DNA from: an uncultured Selenomonadaceae bacterium
GTDB taxonomy: Bacteria > Bacillota > Negativicutes > Selenomonadales > Selenomonadaceae
DNA: 11,821 nt
Reading direction: 5' to 3'
NCBI GenBank assembly: GCA_905236145.1
Contig: CAJOOE010000133.1
Coordinates: 1-11,821 of the forward strand
Each line of letters starts with the position of its first letter. Positions within the stretch are counted from its first letter, which is position 1. The position numbers and the translations under genes were made by a program. Below are positions 1 through 7,225 of this stretch, in pieces. A model generated the notes under the pieces. That model saw only the letters and a list, made by a program, of their open reading frames with translations, made no database searches and was not told the DNA's origin.

Positions 1-26
1 GGAGTGGGATTTTTCAGCGACATTTT

Positions 27-1007
27 TTAAAGCAGCCGGGCACGGAGATATGCACCGTCTTTTTCAGAAAGATACGCCGGAGGAATATCCAAAACAGTTT
101 TGCAACCGGTATTTCCTTCCGTATTCAATCTGAAAGCTGCACGGGCATAAGCGACCAAAACGCTTGTCGTAAATTCCGGGTTGGAATCGAGTTTCAAGTT
201 AAATTCTATTATGTGATTGTGTTCTCCGTTGAGTCCGGTTTTTCCGGAGCGAATGACAAAACCGCCGTGAGCAAGTCCGCCGTGATTTTTCAAAAGTTCT
301 TCCTCGCTTATAAAATGTACTGTCGTGTCGTATTCGTCGAAATAATTCGGCATTGTCTTTATCGCCTTTTCGACTTCTCCCGCGTCTGCTCCGTCCTCAA
401 GCACGACAAAACATTCCCGCCGATGTTTTTGCCGGGTGGTCAGTTCCGGATTTTTTCCGGAGCGGACGGCATCAAGTGCGGAGTCGATCGGGATTGTATA
501 TTGCTTTGCATTTTTTACTCCCTTTATTCTGCGAATCGCGTCGGAGTGTCCCTGACTTACTCCTTTGCCCCAAAAAGTATAATCTTTTCCGCCGGGCAAA
601 ACTGCGTTTGAATATACGCGGGCAAGTGAAAACAATCCCGGATCCCAACCGACAGAAATTATCGCCGTGTGTCCGGACTCCTTCGCGGCTTTATCGACTT
701 TTTCAAAATGTTCCGGAATTTTCGCGTGAGTGTCGAAACTGTCCACGACATTGAAATATTTTGCAAATTCCGGAGTTTGAACGGGCAGATCCGTCGCCGA
801 ACCGCCGCACATAATCATAACGTCGATTTTATCCGACCAATTTTTCGCGTCGTCGATATGCAAGACCGGAACGCCCGGCGTATTTATTTTGACGGTGTCC
901 GGATTTCTGCGGGTAAAAACAGCCGCAAGTTCAATGTCCGGATTTTCTTTTACGGCAAATTCCACGCCGCGTCCCAAATTCCCGTATCCCGTTATTCCTG
1001 CTCTCAT
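27..1007 (-). CDS. ddh: meso-diaminopimelate D-dehydrogenase
   Basis: Catalyses NADPH-dependent reductive amination of tetrahydrodipicolinate to meso-2,6-diaminopimelate in one step, a cytoplasmic shortcut to lysine and the peptidoglycan cross-linking residue. The 326-residue product matches the usual family length (about 320-330). The dinucleotide-binding GYGNLGRG loop is at residues 7-14. Hallmark Ddh stretches follow in order: DTHAKIPEHF, SVGWDPGLFS, TFWGKGVSQGHSDAIRRI, then a KHRRECFVV segment. These are specific to Ddh and differ from DapB or other dehydrogenases. The reading frame is open upstream to 1076, but I place the start at the ATG ending at 1007. There MRAGITGYG begins directly with the Rossmann strand, AAAAGGAGA sits about 8 bases upstream, and the longer start would lie upstream of the predicted promoter. 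It is divergent from the rluB-type gene. The stop is 26 bases from the window edge, so any downstream partner is out of view. Confidence 0.96.
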   Translation of the reverse strand: MRAGITGYGNLGRGVEFAVKENPDIELAAVFTRRNPDTVKINTPGVPVLHIDDAKNWSDKIDVMIMCGGSATDLPVQTPEFAKYFNVVDSFDTHAKIPEHFEKVDKAAKESGHTAIISVGWDPGLFSLARVYSNAVLPGGKDYTFWGKGVSQGHSDAIRRIKGVKNAKQYTIPIDSALDAVRSGKNPELTTRQKHRRECFVVLEDGADAGEVEKAIKTMPNYFDEYDTTVHFISEEELLKNHGGLAHGGFVIRSGKTGLNGEHNHIIEFNLKLDSNPEFTTSVLVAYARAAFRLNTEGNTGCKTVLDIPPAYLSEKDGAYLRARLL

Positions 1008-1046
1008 GTTATCGGTCTCCTTTTCGCCAAAAATTTTTTCCGCTCG

Positions 1047-1076
1047 ATTATACAACGAGTACAATATTTTTTTCAA
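1047..1076 (-). promoter_or_regulatory. sigma70-type promoter for ddh
   Basis: Read on the minus strand, TTGAAA (1076-1071) and a perfect TATAAT (1052-1047) are separated by 18 bases. Transcription should begin near 1040, giving a leader of roughly 30 bases with the AAGGAGA ribosome binding site. This also argues that translation starts at 1007 and not at the upstream in-frame ATG at 1076. Predicted from consensus match only. Confidence 0.65.
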
Positions 1077-1100
1077 CGCATTATTGCAATTTTCCGGCGG

Positions 1101-1129
1101 TTGACTTTAAACCGGGTCGCCGTTAAAAT
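1101..1129 (+). promoter_or_regulatory. sigma70-type promoter for the rluB-type gene
   Basis: TTGACT (1101-1106) and TAAAAT (1124-1129) are separated by 17 bases, each one mismatch from consensus. Transcription is expected near 1136, about 30 bases before the TTG start at 1167. It lies back to back with the ddh promoter, with about 25 bases between the two -35 boxes, so the two genes could share regulation. Predicted from consensus match only. Confidence 0.65.
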
Positions 1130-1166
1130 ACCGATACAAAAAAATTTTGAAAGGGACGGATATTTT

Positions 1167-1889
1167 TTGGCTGAAGAGAGATTGCAAAAATTGATGAGCC
1201 GGGCGGGAATTTCTTCACGGCGGGCGGCGGAAAAAATTATCGCGGAAGGCAGGGTAAAAGTTGACGGTGAAATCGTAAAAAATCCGGGAACAAAAGTAAA
1301 TCCGGAAACGCAGAAAATTTTTGTGGACGACAAGCCTTTGACATTCGACGAAGAAAAAATTTACATAATTTTGAACAAGCCGCGAGGTTACGTTTCGACG
1401 GCGAAGGACGAACGCGGAAGGAAAACAGTCTTGGATTTGGTTTCGGAAATTTCCGGGCGAATTTACCCGGTCGGGCGGCTTGATTCCGATTCGGAAGGGT
1501 TGTTACTTTTGACAAACGACGGCGAACTTACAAATTCGCTGATTCATCCGAAATTTTCCGTCAAAAAAACTTACCGGGCGAAAATCGGCGGGGAAATTAC
1601 TCCGGAAAAATTTGAAGACTTGAGGAAAGGCGTTGAGCTTGAGGACGGAATGACGGCACCGGCGAAAATTGAAATTGTTTCTCTCGAAGAAAATTCCGCG
1701 ACGGTCGATATAACAATTCACGAAGGACGAAACCGGCAAATTCGCAGAATGTTTGCGGTCGTCGGTTGCAGCGTGAAAAATTTGAAAAGGACAAAATTTG
1801 CCGGCTTGACTTTGGACGGCTTGAAGGTCGGGCAATTTCGGCGGCTTACCCCGGACGAAATCGAAAAATTGAAAAACTTGCAGGCTTGA
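1167..1889 (+). CDS. rluB: RluB/RsuA-family rRNA pseudouridine synthase
   Basis: Isomerises a specific uridine in rRNA to pseudouridine; by similarity to Gram-positive RluB the target is probably in 23S rRNA, in the cytoplasm. The 240-residue product has an N-terminal S4 RNA-binding domain (about 2-60, beginning ERLQKLMSRAGISSRRAAE). The catalytic domain carries the GRLDSDSEGLLLLTNDGEL motif at 103-121, with catalytic Asp106. The family signature TIHEGRNRQIRRM is near residues 184-195. The frame is open upstream to 669, but that stretch is the antisense of ddh. The real start is the TTG at 1167, because the S4 domain begins immediately after it, GAAAGGGA lies about 12 bases upstream, and the promoter at 1101-1129 fits. 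RsuA or RluE specificity cannot be excluded from sequence alone, but the KPRGYVSTAKDERGRKTV stretch resembles the RluB group. Confidence 0.92.
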   Translation: MAEERLQKLMSRAGISSRRAAEKIIAEGRVKVDGEIVKNPGTKVNPETQKIFVDDKPLTFDEEKIYIILNKPRGYVSTAKDERGRKTVLDLVSEISGRIYPVGRLDSDSEGLLLLTNDGELTNSLIHPKFSVKKTYRAKIGGEITPEKFEDLRKGVELEDGMTAPAKIEIVSLEENSATVDITIHEGRNRQIRRMFAVVGCSVKNLKRTKFAGLTLDGLKVGQFRRLTPDEIEKLKNLQA

Positions 1890-1918
1890 AGAAAAATTCC
1901 GCTCAAAGCCGGGCGAGA

Positions 1919-1939
1919 ATTTTTTTGCAGGAAATTTTC
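1919..1939 (+). repeat. 21-bp intergenic direct repeat, copy 1
   Basis: A 21-base element made of ATTTTTTTGCAGG followed by AAATTTTC lies 30 bases after the rluB stop codon. It is identical to positions 3302-3322, just after the SPFH gene stop. A weak hairpin precedes it (GCTC/GGGC around 1902-1915), so the T-run could act as a poor terminator tail, but the stem is too short to call one. It sits 54 bases before the next start codon. The element lies between genes and its function is unknown. Confidence 0.6.
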
Positions 1940-1993
1940 CGGCGTAACAGAATTTTTCCAAAGAAAATTATTAAGGTGGGAGGTTTTTAAATC

Positions 1994-3292
1994 ATGGGAT
2001 TGATAAAAGCGGCATTGAGTGCGGCGGGCGGAGTTCTCGGCGATACTTGGAAGGAATTTTTTTACTGCGACAGTTTGTCATCGGATATTTTGGTCGCGAA
2101 AGGTCACAGGAGAACCGGCAAAGGCAGTTCAAATTCCGGCGACGACAACATAATAACAAACGGCTCGATTATTTCGGTAAACAACGGGCAGTGCATGATG
2201 ATTGTGGAGCAGGGCAAAGTCGTTGATTTTTGTGCGGAACCCGGCGAATACAAATATGATTCTTCAACGGAGCCGTCACTCTTTTCCGGCGGTGACCTTG
2301 CAACGAACATTCAAGAAATTTTCTTTCAAATCGGCAAGCGTTTCACTTTCGGCGGCGATACCGGCAAAGATCAGAGAATTTACTATTTCAACACGAAGGA
2401 AATTGTCGGCAACAAATACGGCACGCCTTCCCCGATTCCTTTCCGCGTGGTTGACAACAATATCGGGCTTGACGTGGATATTTCCATAAAATGTTTCGGC
2501 TCTTACAGTTATAAAATCGTCAATCCGGTTTTGTTTTATACAAATGTTTGCGGAAATGTCGCGGACGTTTACGATCGTTCCGAAATCGACGCTCAACTGA
2601 AAACCGAATTGATGACCGCCCTTCAACCGGCATTTGCAAAAATTTCGGAGGCGGGTATTCGTTACAGTGCTCTTCCCGCTCACACTCAAGAAATTGCCGA
2701 CGCTTTGAATGAAGTTTTGAGTAAGAAGTGGGGAGATTTACGCGGCTTGCAAGTCGTTTCTTTCGGCGTTTCAAATGTCAACGCAAGCGAAGAAGACGCA
2801 AATATGATTAAAGAAATGCAACGCAACGGAGCCTTGAGAAATCCGGCTATGGCGGCGGCTCACTTGACCGGAGCTCAGGCAAGTGCCATGCAGGCGGCAG
2901 CGGCAAATTCCGGCGGTGCGGCTGTGGGATTTATGGGAATGAATATGGCGGCGGGTGCCGGCGGTGCAAATGCCGCAAATCTTTTCGGAATCGCTCAACA
3001 ACAACAAGAACAATTTATGAAAGCTCAACAGGCGGCACAACAAACTCCTCAAAATTCCGGCTGGAAATGTTCCTGCGGTCACGACGGCAATACCGGAAAA
3101 TTTTGCTCGGAGTGCGGGAAACCTCGCCCGGCAGATGAAAGTTGGGTCTGTGAGTGCGGAACGAAAAATAAAGGAAAATTCTGTTCGGAGTGCGGAAAAC
3201 CTCGTCCGGCTCCTGCGGCAGATTGGACTTGCGAATGTGGGACGGTCAATTCGGGAAAATTCTGTGCGAATTGCGGTAAACCCCGTGCATAA
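1994..3292 (+). CDS. SPFH/Band-7 domain protein with three C-terminal zinc ribbons (YdjI-like)
   Basis: Belongs to the soluble SPFH-domain group sometimes annotated as virion core protein-like, of which Bacillus YdjI is a member. YdjI acts in membrane-associated scaffolding linked to the PspA stress response; the same role here is an inference. The 432-residue product has an N-terminal WKEFFYCDSLSSDILVAKG opening and an SPFH core to about residue 275. An Ala/Gly/Gln-rich low-complexity segment spans about 283-355. Three tandem ribbons follow (357-380, 384-406, 411-432), each CxC-x8/9-CxxC ending in CGKPR, giving twelve cysteines. No signal peptide or transmembrane helix is visible, so membrane contact would be peripheral or through partners. 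GGGAGG lies 10 bases before the ATG. It is 104 bases after rluB and 93 bases before glmS on the same strand. No pspA or ydjGH partner is present in the window. Confidence 0.85.
   Translation: MGLIKAALSAAGGVLGDTWKEFFYCDSLSSDILVAKGHRRTGKGSSNSGDDNIITNGSIISVNNGQCMMIVEQGKVVDFCAEPGEYKYDSSTEPSLFSGGDLATNIQEIFFQIGKRFTFGGDTGKDQRIYYFNTKEIVGNKYGTPSPIPFRVVDNNIGLDVDISIKCFGSYSYKIVNPVLFYTNVCGNVADVYDRSEIDAQLKTELMTALQPAFAKISEAGIRYSALPAHTQEIADALNEVLSKKWGDLRGLQVVSFGVSNVNASEEDANMIKEMQRNGALRNPAMAAAHLTGAQASAMQAAAANSGGAAVGFMGMNMAAGAGGANAANLFGIAQQQQEQFMKAQQAAQQTPQNSGWKCSCGHDGNTGKFCSECGKPRPADESWVCECGTKNKGKFCSECGKPRPAPAADWTCECGTVNSGKFCANCGKPRA
3062..3289 (+). repeat. three tandem zinc-ribbon-coding units
   Basis: Protein-level repeats at residues 357-432 of the SPFH protein. 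Each unit has the pattern W-x-C-x-C-G, about eight residues, FC-x2-CGKPR. Cysteine pairs are C359/C361 with C371/C374, C386/C388 with C397/C400, and C413/C415 with C424/C427. The DNA of the units is also similar, notably around ggaaaattctgttcggagtg, which suggests fairly recent internal duplication. Each unit can bind one zinc ion; partner recognition is the likely role. Confidence 0.85.
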
Positions 3293-3301
3293 TTGTTAAA
3301 G

Positions 3302-3322
3302 ATTTTTTTGCAGGAAATTTTC
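3302..3322 (+). repeat. 21-bp intergenic direct repeat, copy 2
   Basis: Exact second copy of the element at 1919-1939, starting 9 bases after the SPFH gene stop codon and ending 63 bases before the glmS start. No strong hairpin, promoter or ribozyme is visible in this 93-base gap, so the repeat is its only distinctive content apart from the glmS ribosome binding site. Confidence 0.6.
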
Positions 3323-3385
3323 AACATTTCCGGAAAAAGAGATTTTGAAAGCGAAAAATTTTTTTAACTCAAAGGAGAAATAATT

Positions 3386-5215
3386 ATGTGCGGAATAGTG
3401 GGTTATATCGGAGATCAGAAAGCCGTTAAATTTTTGATTGACGGTCTTTCAAAATTGGAATATCGCGGCTATGATTCTGCGGGAATTGCTGTCGATTGCG
3501 GCGAAGAAATTTTTATCGAAAAGGCGGTCGGCAGACTTGACGCACTCAAAGACAAATTGAAGGACAACGAACCTGCCGGAGTCATCGGTATCGGTCATAC
3601 ACGCTGGGCTACTCACGGTCGCCCGTCCGACAGAAACGCTCATCCTCATTCCGATTGCACCGGAAATTTTGTCGTCGTTCACAACGGCATTATAGAAAAT
3701 TATATGGCGTTGAAAGAAGGCTTGATTTCTCGCGGTCATAAATTTTTGTCGGAAACGGATACCGAAGTCGTCGCTCATCTTATCGAAGAAGAGTACAAAG
3801 GCGATTTTGTTGCGGCAGTTCGCTCCGTTTTGAAAAAAATTGAAGGCTCTTACTCCCTCGTCTTTATGTCGCGTAAAGATCCGGACGTTTTGATTTGTGC
3901 GAAACAGGATAATCCTTTGGTCGTCGGCTTGGGGGAAGGCGAAAATTTCATAGCGTCGGATATTCCCGCGATAATTTCAAAGACACGCAAGACTTACATT
4001 TTAAACGACGGGGAAATTGCAATCGTCAAAAAAAATTCCGTCGAAATTATCGACAGACAAGGCAACGCGACAGACAAGAAAATTTTTAACGTCAGCTGGA
4101 ATGCGGAGGCTGCGGAAAAAGGCGGCTATGAACATTTTATGCTCAAGGAAATAAACGAGCAGCCGAAAGCCGTCCGCGACACGATGAGCAAGAGAATTGC
4201 AAAAGACGGTTCCGCAATCACGATGGACGAATTGAATTGGGACGAAAAATTTTTGGACGAAATAAACAAAATTTATATCGTCGCTTGCGGCACGGCTTAC
4301 CACGCCGGACTGGTCGGAAAATTCTATATCGAAAAACTTGCCCGGAAACTTGTCGAGGTTGACCTTGCAAGCGAATACAGATACCGCGATCCGATTGTTG
4401 ACGAAAAAACTTTGGTAATGGTCATCAGTCAATCCGGCGAAACGAGCGATACACTTGCCGCCCTGAAAGAATCGAAAAGACGCGGAGCGAAAACTTTGGC
4501 GATAACAAATGTCGTCGGCTCTTCCATAGCCCGCGAGGCGGATCAAGTCATTCATACTTGGGCGGGACCGGAAATTGCGGTTGCCTCAACAAAGGCGTAT
4601 ACAACTCAACTTATTTTGATGTTTATGCTTGCCCTCTACATGGCTCAAATTCGCAAAACCGTTTCGCAGGAGCGGGAAAGAGAATTGATTGATATGCTGA
4701 AAAAAATTCCGGCACAGATCAGCGAAACTCTTTCCGATGTGGATCCGATAAAAACTTTTGCCCGTAAATACGGATTTAACGAGGACGTTTTTTATATCGG
4801 TCGTTCTCTGGATTATTCCGTCGCTTTGGAAGGCGCCCTCAAACTCAAAGAAATTTCTTACATTCATGCCGAGGCTTATGCGTCCGGCGAACTCAAGCAC
4901 GGGACTTTGGCTTTGATTGTCGAAGGCGTTCCGGTAATTGCCCTTGCCACTCAAAAAAGCGTTTACGAAAAAACTTTGTCGAACATTAAGGAAGTCAAAG
5001 CACGCGATGCCGTTGTAATCGGAATTGCGGCGGCGGGAGACACGGAACTTGAAAAATACCTCGACCATGTAATTTTTGTCCCGGAAACCGACGAACTTTT
5101 AATCCCGCTTTTAACCGTCGTTCCTCTGCAACTTCTCGCCTACTATGCGGCCATCACTCGCGGCTGTGATGTCGATAAACCGCGAAATTTGGCAAAGTCC
5201 GTAACAGTCGAATAA
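3386..5215 (+). CDS. glmS: glutamine-fructose-6-phosphate aminotransferase (isomerizing)
   Basis: Makes glucosamine-6-phosphate from fructose-6-phosphate and glutamine, the entry step to UDP-GlcNAc for peptidoglycan and lipopolysaccharide; cytoplasmic. At 609 residues it equals the length of E. coli GlmS. The N-terminal class II glutamine amidotransferase domain (about 2-220) begins with the nucleophile Cys2, exposed after Met removal (CGIVGYIG). It contains EYRGYDSAG, HTRWATHG and HNGIIENY. Two SIS sugar-isomerase domains follow, with SQSGETSDT at 348-356 in the first and EGALKLKEISYIHAEAY in the second. The C-terminus DKPRNLAKSVTVE is typical. AAAGGAG lies 8 bases before the ATG. All key residues are present. 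The 93-base upstream gap is too short to hold a glmS ribozyme and none is recognisable. A strong hairpin terminator follows at 5240-5278. Confidence 0.98.
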   Translation: MCGIVGYIGDQKAVKFLIDGLSKLEYRGYDSAGIAVDCGEEIFIEKAVGRLDALKDKLKDNEPAGVIGIGHTRWATHGRPSDRNAHPHSDCTGNFVVVHNGIIENYMALKEGLISRGHKFLSETDTEVVAHLIEEEYKGDFVAAVRSVLKKIEGSYSLVFMSRKDPDVLICAKQDNPLVVGLGEGENFIASDIPAIISKTRKTYILNDGEIAIVKKNSVEIIDRQGNATDKKIFNVSWNAEAAEKGGYEHFMLKEINEQPKAVRDTMSKRIAKDGSAITMDELNWDEKFLDEINKIYIVACGTAYHAGLVGKFYIEKLARKLVEVDLASEYRYRDPIVDEKTLVMVISQSGETSDTLAALKESKRRGAKTLAITNVVGSSIAREADQVIHTWAGPEIAVASTKAYTTQLILMFMLALYMAQIRKTVSQERERELIDMLKKIPAQISETLSDVDPIKTFARKYGFNEDVFYIGRSLDYSVALEGALKLKEISYIHAEAYASGELKHGTLALIVEGVPVIALATQKSVYEKTLSNIKEVKARDAVVIGIAAAGDTELEKYLDHVIFVPETDELLIPLLTVVPLQLLAYYAAITRGCDVDKPRNLAKSVTVE

Positions 5216-5239
5216 ATTTAAAAAGAACGATAAAAAAAT

Positions 5240-5278
5240 CGGCTTTCGATCTCAACGAAATTTTGAGATTGAAAGCCG
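5240..5278. terminator. bidirectional intrinsic terminator between glmS and the pagL-like gene
   Basis: A 16-bp stem with a single G-U wobble (CGGCTTTC GATCTCAA paired with TTGAGATT GAAAGCCG) closes a 7-base loop, CGAAATT. On the minus strand it is followed directly by a run of seven T (the A-run at 5232-5238), making a textbook terminator for the ilvE/pagL-like transcript. On the plus strand the tail is the weaker TCTTTATTT. It lies 24 bases after glmS and 24 bases beyond the stop of the convergent gene. Confidence 0.85.
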
Positions 5279-5302
5279 TCTTTATTTGCAAAAAATTTTT
5301 TT

Positions 5303-5920
5303 TCAGAACCTGTGAGCGATTCCGAGAGAAACACCCATTGTATTGTAACCGGGATTGTGAGTGCGTGTGCCGTTTGAAAAATGACTTACAAGCCAACTCA
5401 AAGTCGCGGAATTATCTTTGTTAAATTTCCAAGTAATCGCGGGACCCGTTCTCCAGAGGAAACCGTACGCCCTGCCCTCCGCCGGATGAGCACGATTGCA
5501 CAGAAGGAAACTGCCGGTAAAATCAATGCCGCCGTAAAGTTTCCCGGAAAGCTGTTTTCTCCATCGGAGCATAAATGCCGGGCCAAGACCGACGGCGTTG
5601 CTGTCAAGTTTTTTCCCGCGAGGAATATTGTAGCCGGTCGCCCGCATGAAGGTAAATCCGTAATGCAAGGTAACGGATCCGTTTTGCTTAAACTCTTTGA
5701 AAAGATGGACGTTGTAATTGTCCACATGGCGACGATCCGAATGTTTTCCGGAGAGAAATTCAAGTTGCAACTCAATATTTTTTCCGGAGTCTTTGTTATC
5801 GCCGGAAGAAATTTGCAAAGACGAATCATTTCCGGCAGAATCGACTTCGGCGGCGTTTGCGGTTCCGGAGAAAATCAGAAGTGCCGGAATCGCGAAGAGT
5901 TTTAAATATTTGAAATGCAT
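5303..5920 (-). CDS. PagL-like lipid A 3-O-deacylase / acyloxyacyl hydrolase
   Basis: Predicted outer-membrane beta-barrel enzyme that removes an ester-linked acyl chain from lipid A, a form of envelope remodelling. The 205-residue precursor has a signal peptide (residues 1-23, cleavage after ANA) and a mature length close to PagL. Alternating hydrophobic strands run throughout, and the last residue is Phe, as usual for barrel insertion. The C-terminal family signature is SHFSNGTRTHNPGYNTMGV, with the catalytic pair His180 and Ser182 followed by Asn183. The acidic residue of Pseudomonas PagL, 14 positions after the His, is Thr194 here with Asn193 beside it; many PagL-family homologues carry Asn in this area. 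It starts 34 bases after ilvE and is probably co-transcribed. The ribosome binding site is weak (GGAG about 15 bases upstream), suggesting low translation. Family assignment is fairly firm; activity is inferred. Confidence 0.75.
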   Translation of the reverse strand: MHFKYLKLFAIPALLIFSGTANAAEVDSAGNDSSLQISSGDNKDSGKNIELQLEFLSGKHSDRRHVDNYNVHLFKEFKQNGSVTLHYGFTFMRATGYNIPRGKKLDSNAVGLGPAFMLRWRKQLSGKLYGGIDFTGSFLLCNRAHPAEGRAYGFLWRTGPAITWKFNKDNSATLSWLVSHFSNGTRTHNPGYNTMGVSLGIAHRF

Positions 5921-5954
5921 AATTTTTCAGATACTCCGTTTCGACAAAATTTTT

Positions 5955-7028
5955 TTAAAATTCGTCAACGTATTCGATAAATCCGAATTTGTCCTCTGCT
6001 TCGCCGGTGTGCAGTTTGTCAATGTAATCGTACATCTTTTGAGCGAACGCACCGATTTTTCCGTCGCCGATTGTATATTCTTTGCCCTTGTAAGCGAGTA
6101 CGGCAACCGGAGAAATTACCGCCGCCGTCCCGGAGCCGAAAACTTCTTCAAGAGTTCCGTCCGCGTGAGCTTGAATAACTTCGTCGATTGAAATTTTTCT
6201 TTCGACCGCCGGCACTCCCCAATCCTTTGCGACCTGCAAAACCGTGCGGCGGGTTATTCCGTTCAAAATACTTCCGTCAAGTTCCGGCGTGACGACCTCG
6301 CCTTTAATCTTGAAAAGAATGTTCATTGATCCGACTTCTTCAATATATTTTCTCTCAACGCCGTCAAGCCACAAAGTCTGATCGTAACCTTTTTGATGAG
6401 CGATCATTCCGGCGTGAAGGCTTGCCGCATAATTCGCCGGAGTTTTTGCCTCGCCCAAACCGCCGCGAACCGCACGGACATATTTATCCTCAACCATAAT
6501 TTTTACCGGAGCAAATCCGTGAGCGTAATAGGCGGCGACCGGGGAAAGGATAATCATAAATTTGTAATGACTGCTGACGTTTACGCCGAGATAGGGGTCG
6601 TTTGCAAAAATGAACGGGCGAATGTAAAGACTCTGCCCGGCTCCGGAGGGAATCCAATTTTTTTCGATCGACACGAGTTTTTTCAATCCCGCCATGGAAA
6701 GTTCAATCGGCACTTCCGGAATATCCAAAATTCTTGCGGAATTGTTAAGGCGTTCCATGTGATCTTTTGCACGGAAAATTACGGCCTTGTTGCCTTTGTA
6801 GCGGTAAGCCTTCGCACCTTCAAAAATCGCCTGCCCGTAATGCAAAGTTGTATTCGCCGGGCTGACGGAAACATTTTCAAAGGGAACGATCCGGGCATCA
6901 TGCCAGCCTTCCCCCTTGTCGTAATCGACAACAAACATATAATCGGTGAAGTGAGTACCGAAACCGATTTTTGAAACGTCCGGTTTCTCTTTGAGATTTT
7001 TGTTTTCGACAAATTTAATATCGGGCAT
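5955..7028 (-). CDS. ilvE: branched-chain amino acid aminotransferase
   Basis: PLP-dependent enzyme that interconverts Leu, Ile and Val with their 2-oxo acids using glutamate/2-oxoglutarate; cytoplasmic, the last step of branched-chain amino acid synthesis. The 357-residue length and sequence place it in the longer BCAT group (like eukaryotic BCAT and actinobacterial IlvE), not the roughly 310-residue E. coli type. The motif HYGQAIFEGAKAYR is at 63-76 and YIRPF at 135-139. GEAKTPANYAAS contains the Schiff-base Lys195. EEVGSMNI is near 230-237 and the substrate-loop GSGTAAVISPV at 298-308. GGGGAGG lies about 8 bases before the ATG, a strong ribosome binding site. It is divergent from the permease-kinase fusion and followed by the pagL-like gene. 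No T-box or leader peptide rich in Leu, Ile or Val codons is visible upstream. Confidence 0.96.
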   Translation of the reverse strand: MPDIKFVENKNLKEKPDVSKIGFGTHFTDYMFVVDYDKGEGWHDARIVPFENVSVSPANTTLHYGQAIFEGAKAYRYKGNKAVIFRAKDHMERLNNSARILDIPEVPIELSMAGLKKLVSIEKNWIPSGAGQSLYIRPFIFANDPYLGVNVSSHYKFMIILSPVAAYYAHGFAPVKIMVEDKYVRAVRGGLGEAKTPANYAASLHAGMIAHQKGYDQTLWLDGVERKYIEEVGSMNILFKIKGEVVTPELDGSILNGITRRTVLQVAKDWGVPAVERKISIDEVIQAHADGTLEEVFGSGTAAVISPVAVLAYKGKEYTIGDGKIGAFAQKMYDYIDKLHTGEAEDKFGFIEYVDEF

Positions 7029-7086
7029 TTAAATTACCTCCCCAAAAAATAAATTCCGGCGACAGCCGAAATGAATCTTGTCCGCT

Positions 7087-7115
7087 TTTATCGCCGGCAA
7101 ACAATTCCTTTTCAA
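7087..7115 (-). promoter_or_regulatory. candidate promoter for ilvE
   Basis: On the minus strand, TTGAAA (7115-7110) and GATAAA (7092-7087) are 17 bases apart, giving a leader of about 50 bases. The leader contains a small hairpin (CGGC, loop TGTC, GCCG on the minus strand, 7068-7057) ahead of the ribosome binding site at 7043-7037. The -10 box is only a moderate match, so this is less certain than the other promoters. Confidence 0.4.
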
Positions 7116-7145
7116 AAGTGCTTTTTCTGCCAATTTTTTAATTCC

Positions 7146-7158
7146 CCTGCAAAAAAAT
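7146..7158 (-). repeat. partial third copy of the intergenic repeat (13 bp)
   Basis: Reading the minus strand gives ATTTTTTTGCAGG, identical to the first 13 bases of the 21-bp repeats at 1919-1939 and 3302-3322. It lies upstream of ilvE in the divergent ilvE/kinase intergenic region. The A/T run lowers its information content, so coincidence is possible. Confidence 0.35.
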
Positions 7159-7196
7159 ATTTCGCGGTCAATGTAATTTCCCGGTTTTCAAAAATA

Positions 7197-7225
7197 TTGT
7201 ATAAATTAAAAAGCGGTGCTATAAT
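7197..7225 (+). promoter_or_regulatory. sigma70-type promoter for the permease-kinase gene
   Basis: TTGTAT (7197-7202) and a perfect TATAAT (7220-7225) are separated by 17 bases. Transcription should start near 7232, about 27 bases before the ATG at 7259, with AAAGGAAG as ribosome binding site 7 bases ahead of it. The -35 box is a 4/6 match, as might be expected for a promoter that is activated or of modest strength. Confidence 0.65.

Noticed and set aside
1..23. Possible start of another minus-strand gene just after ddh (ATG TCG CTG AAA)
   Set aside because: Only seven codons are in the window and no ribosome binding site precedes the ATG, so it cannot be supported.
1008..1076. 23-codon N-terminal extension of Ddh
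   Set aside because: It would begin upstream of the predicted ddh promoter and adds residues before the Rossmann strand. The ATG at 1007 has a strong ribosome binding site.
669..1166. Upstream in-frame extension of the rluB-type protein by 166 codons
   Set aside because: It lies mostly antisense to the well-supported ddh gene and crosses both divergent promoters. The S4 domain begins right after the TTG at 1167.
3293..3385. Possible glmS ribozyme/riboswitch before glmS
   Set aside because: The gap is 93 bases, too short for the known ribozyme, and no matching conserved core is visible.
7029..7086. T-box or attenuator in the ilvE leader
   Set aside because: The leader is about 50 bases, with only a 4-bp hairpin, no terminator, and no T-box core or run of branched-chain amino acid codons.
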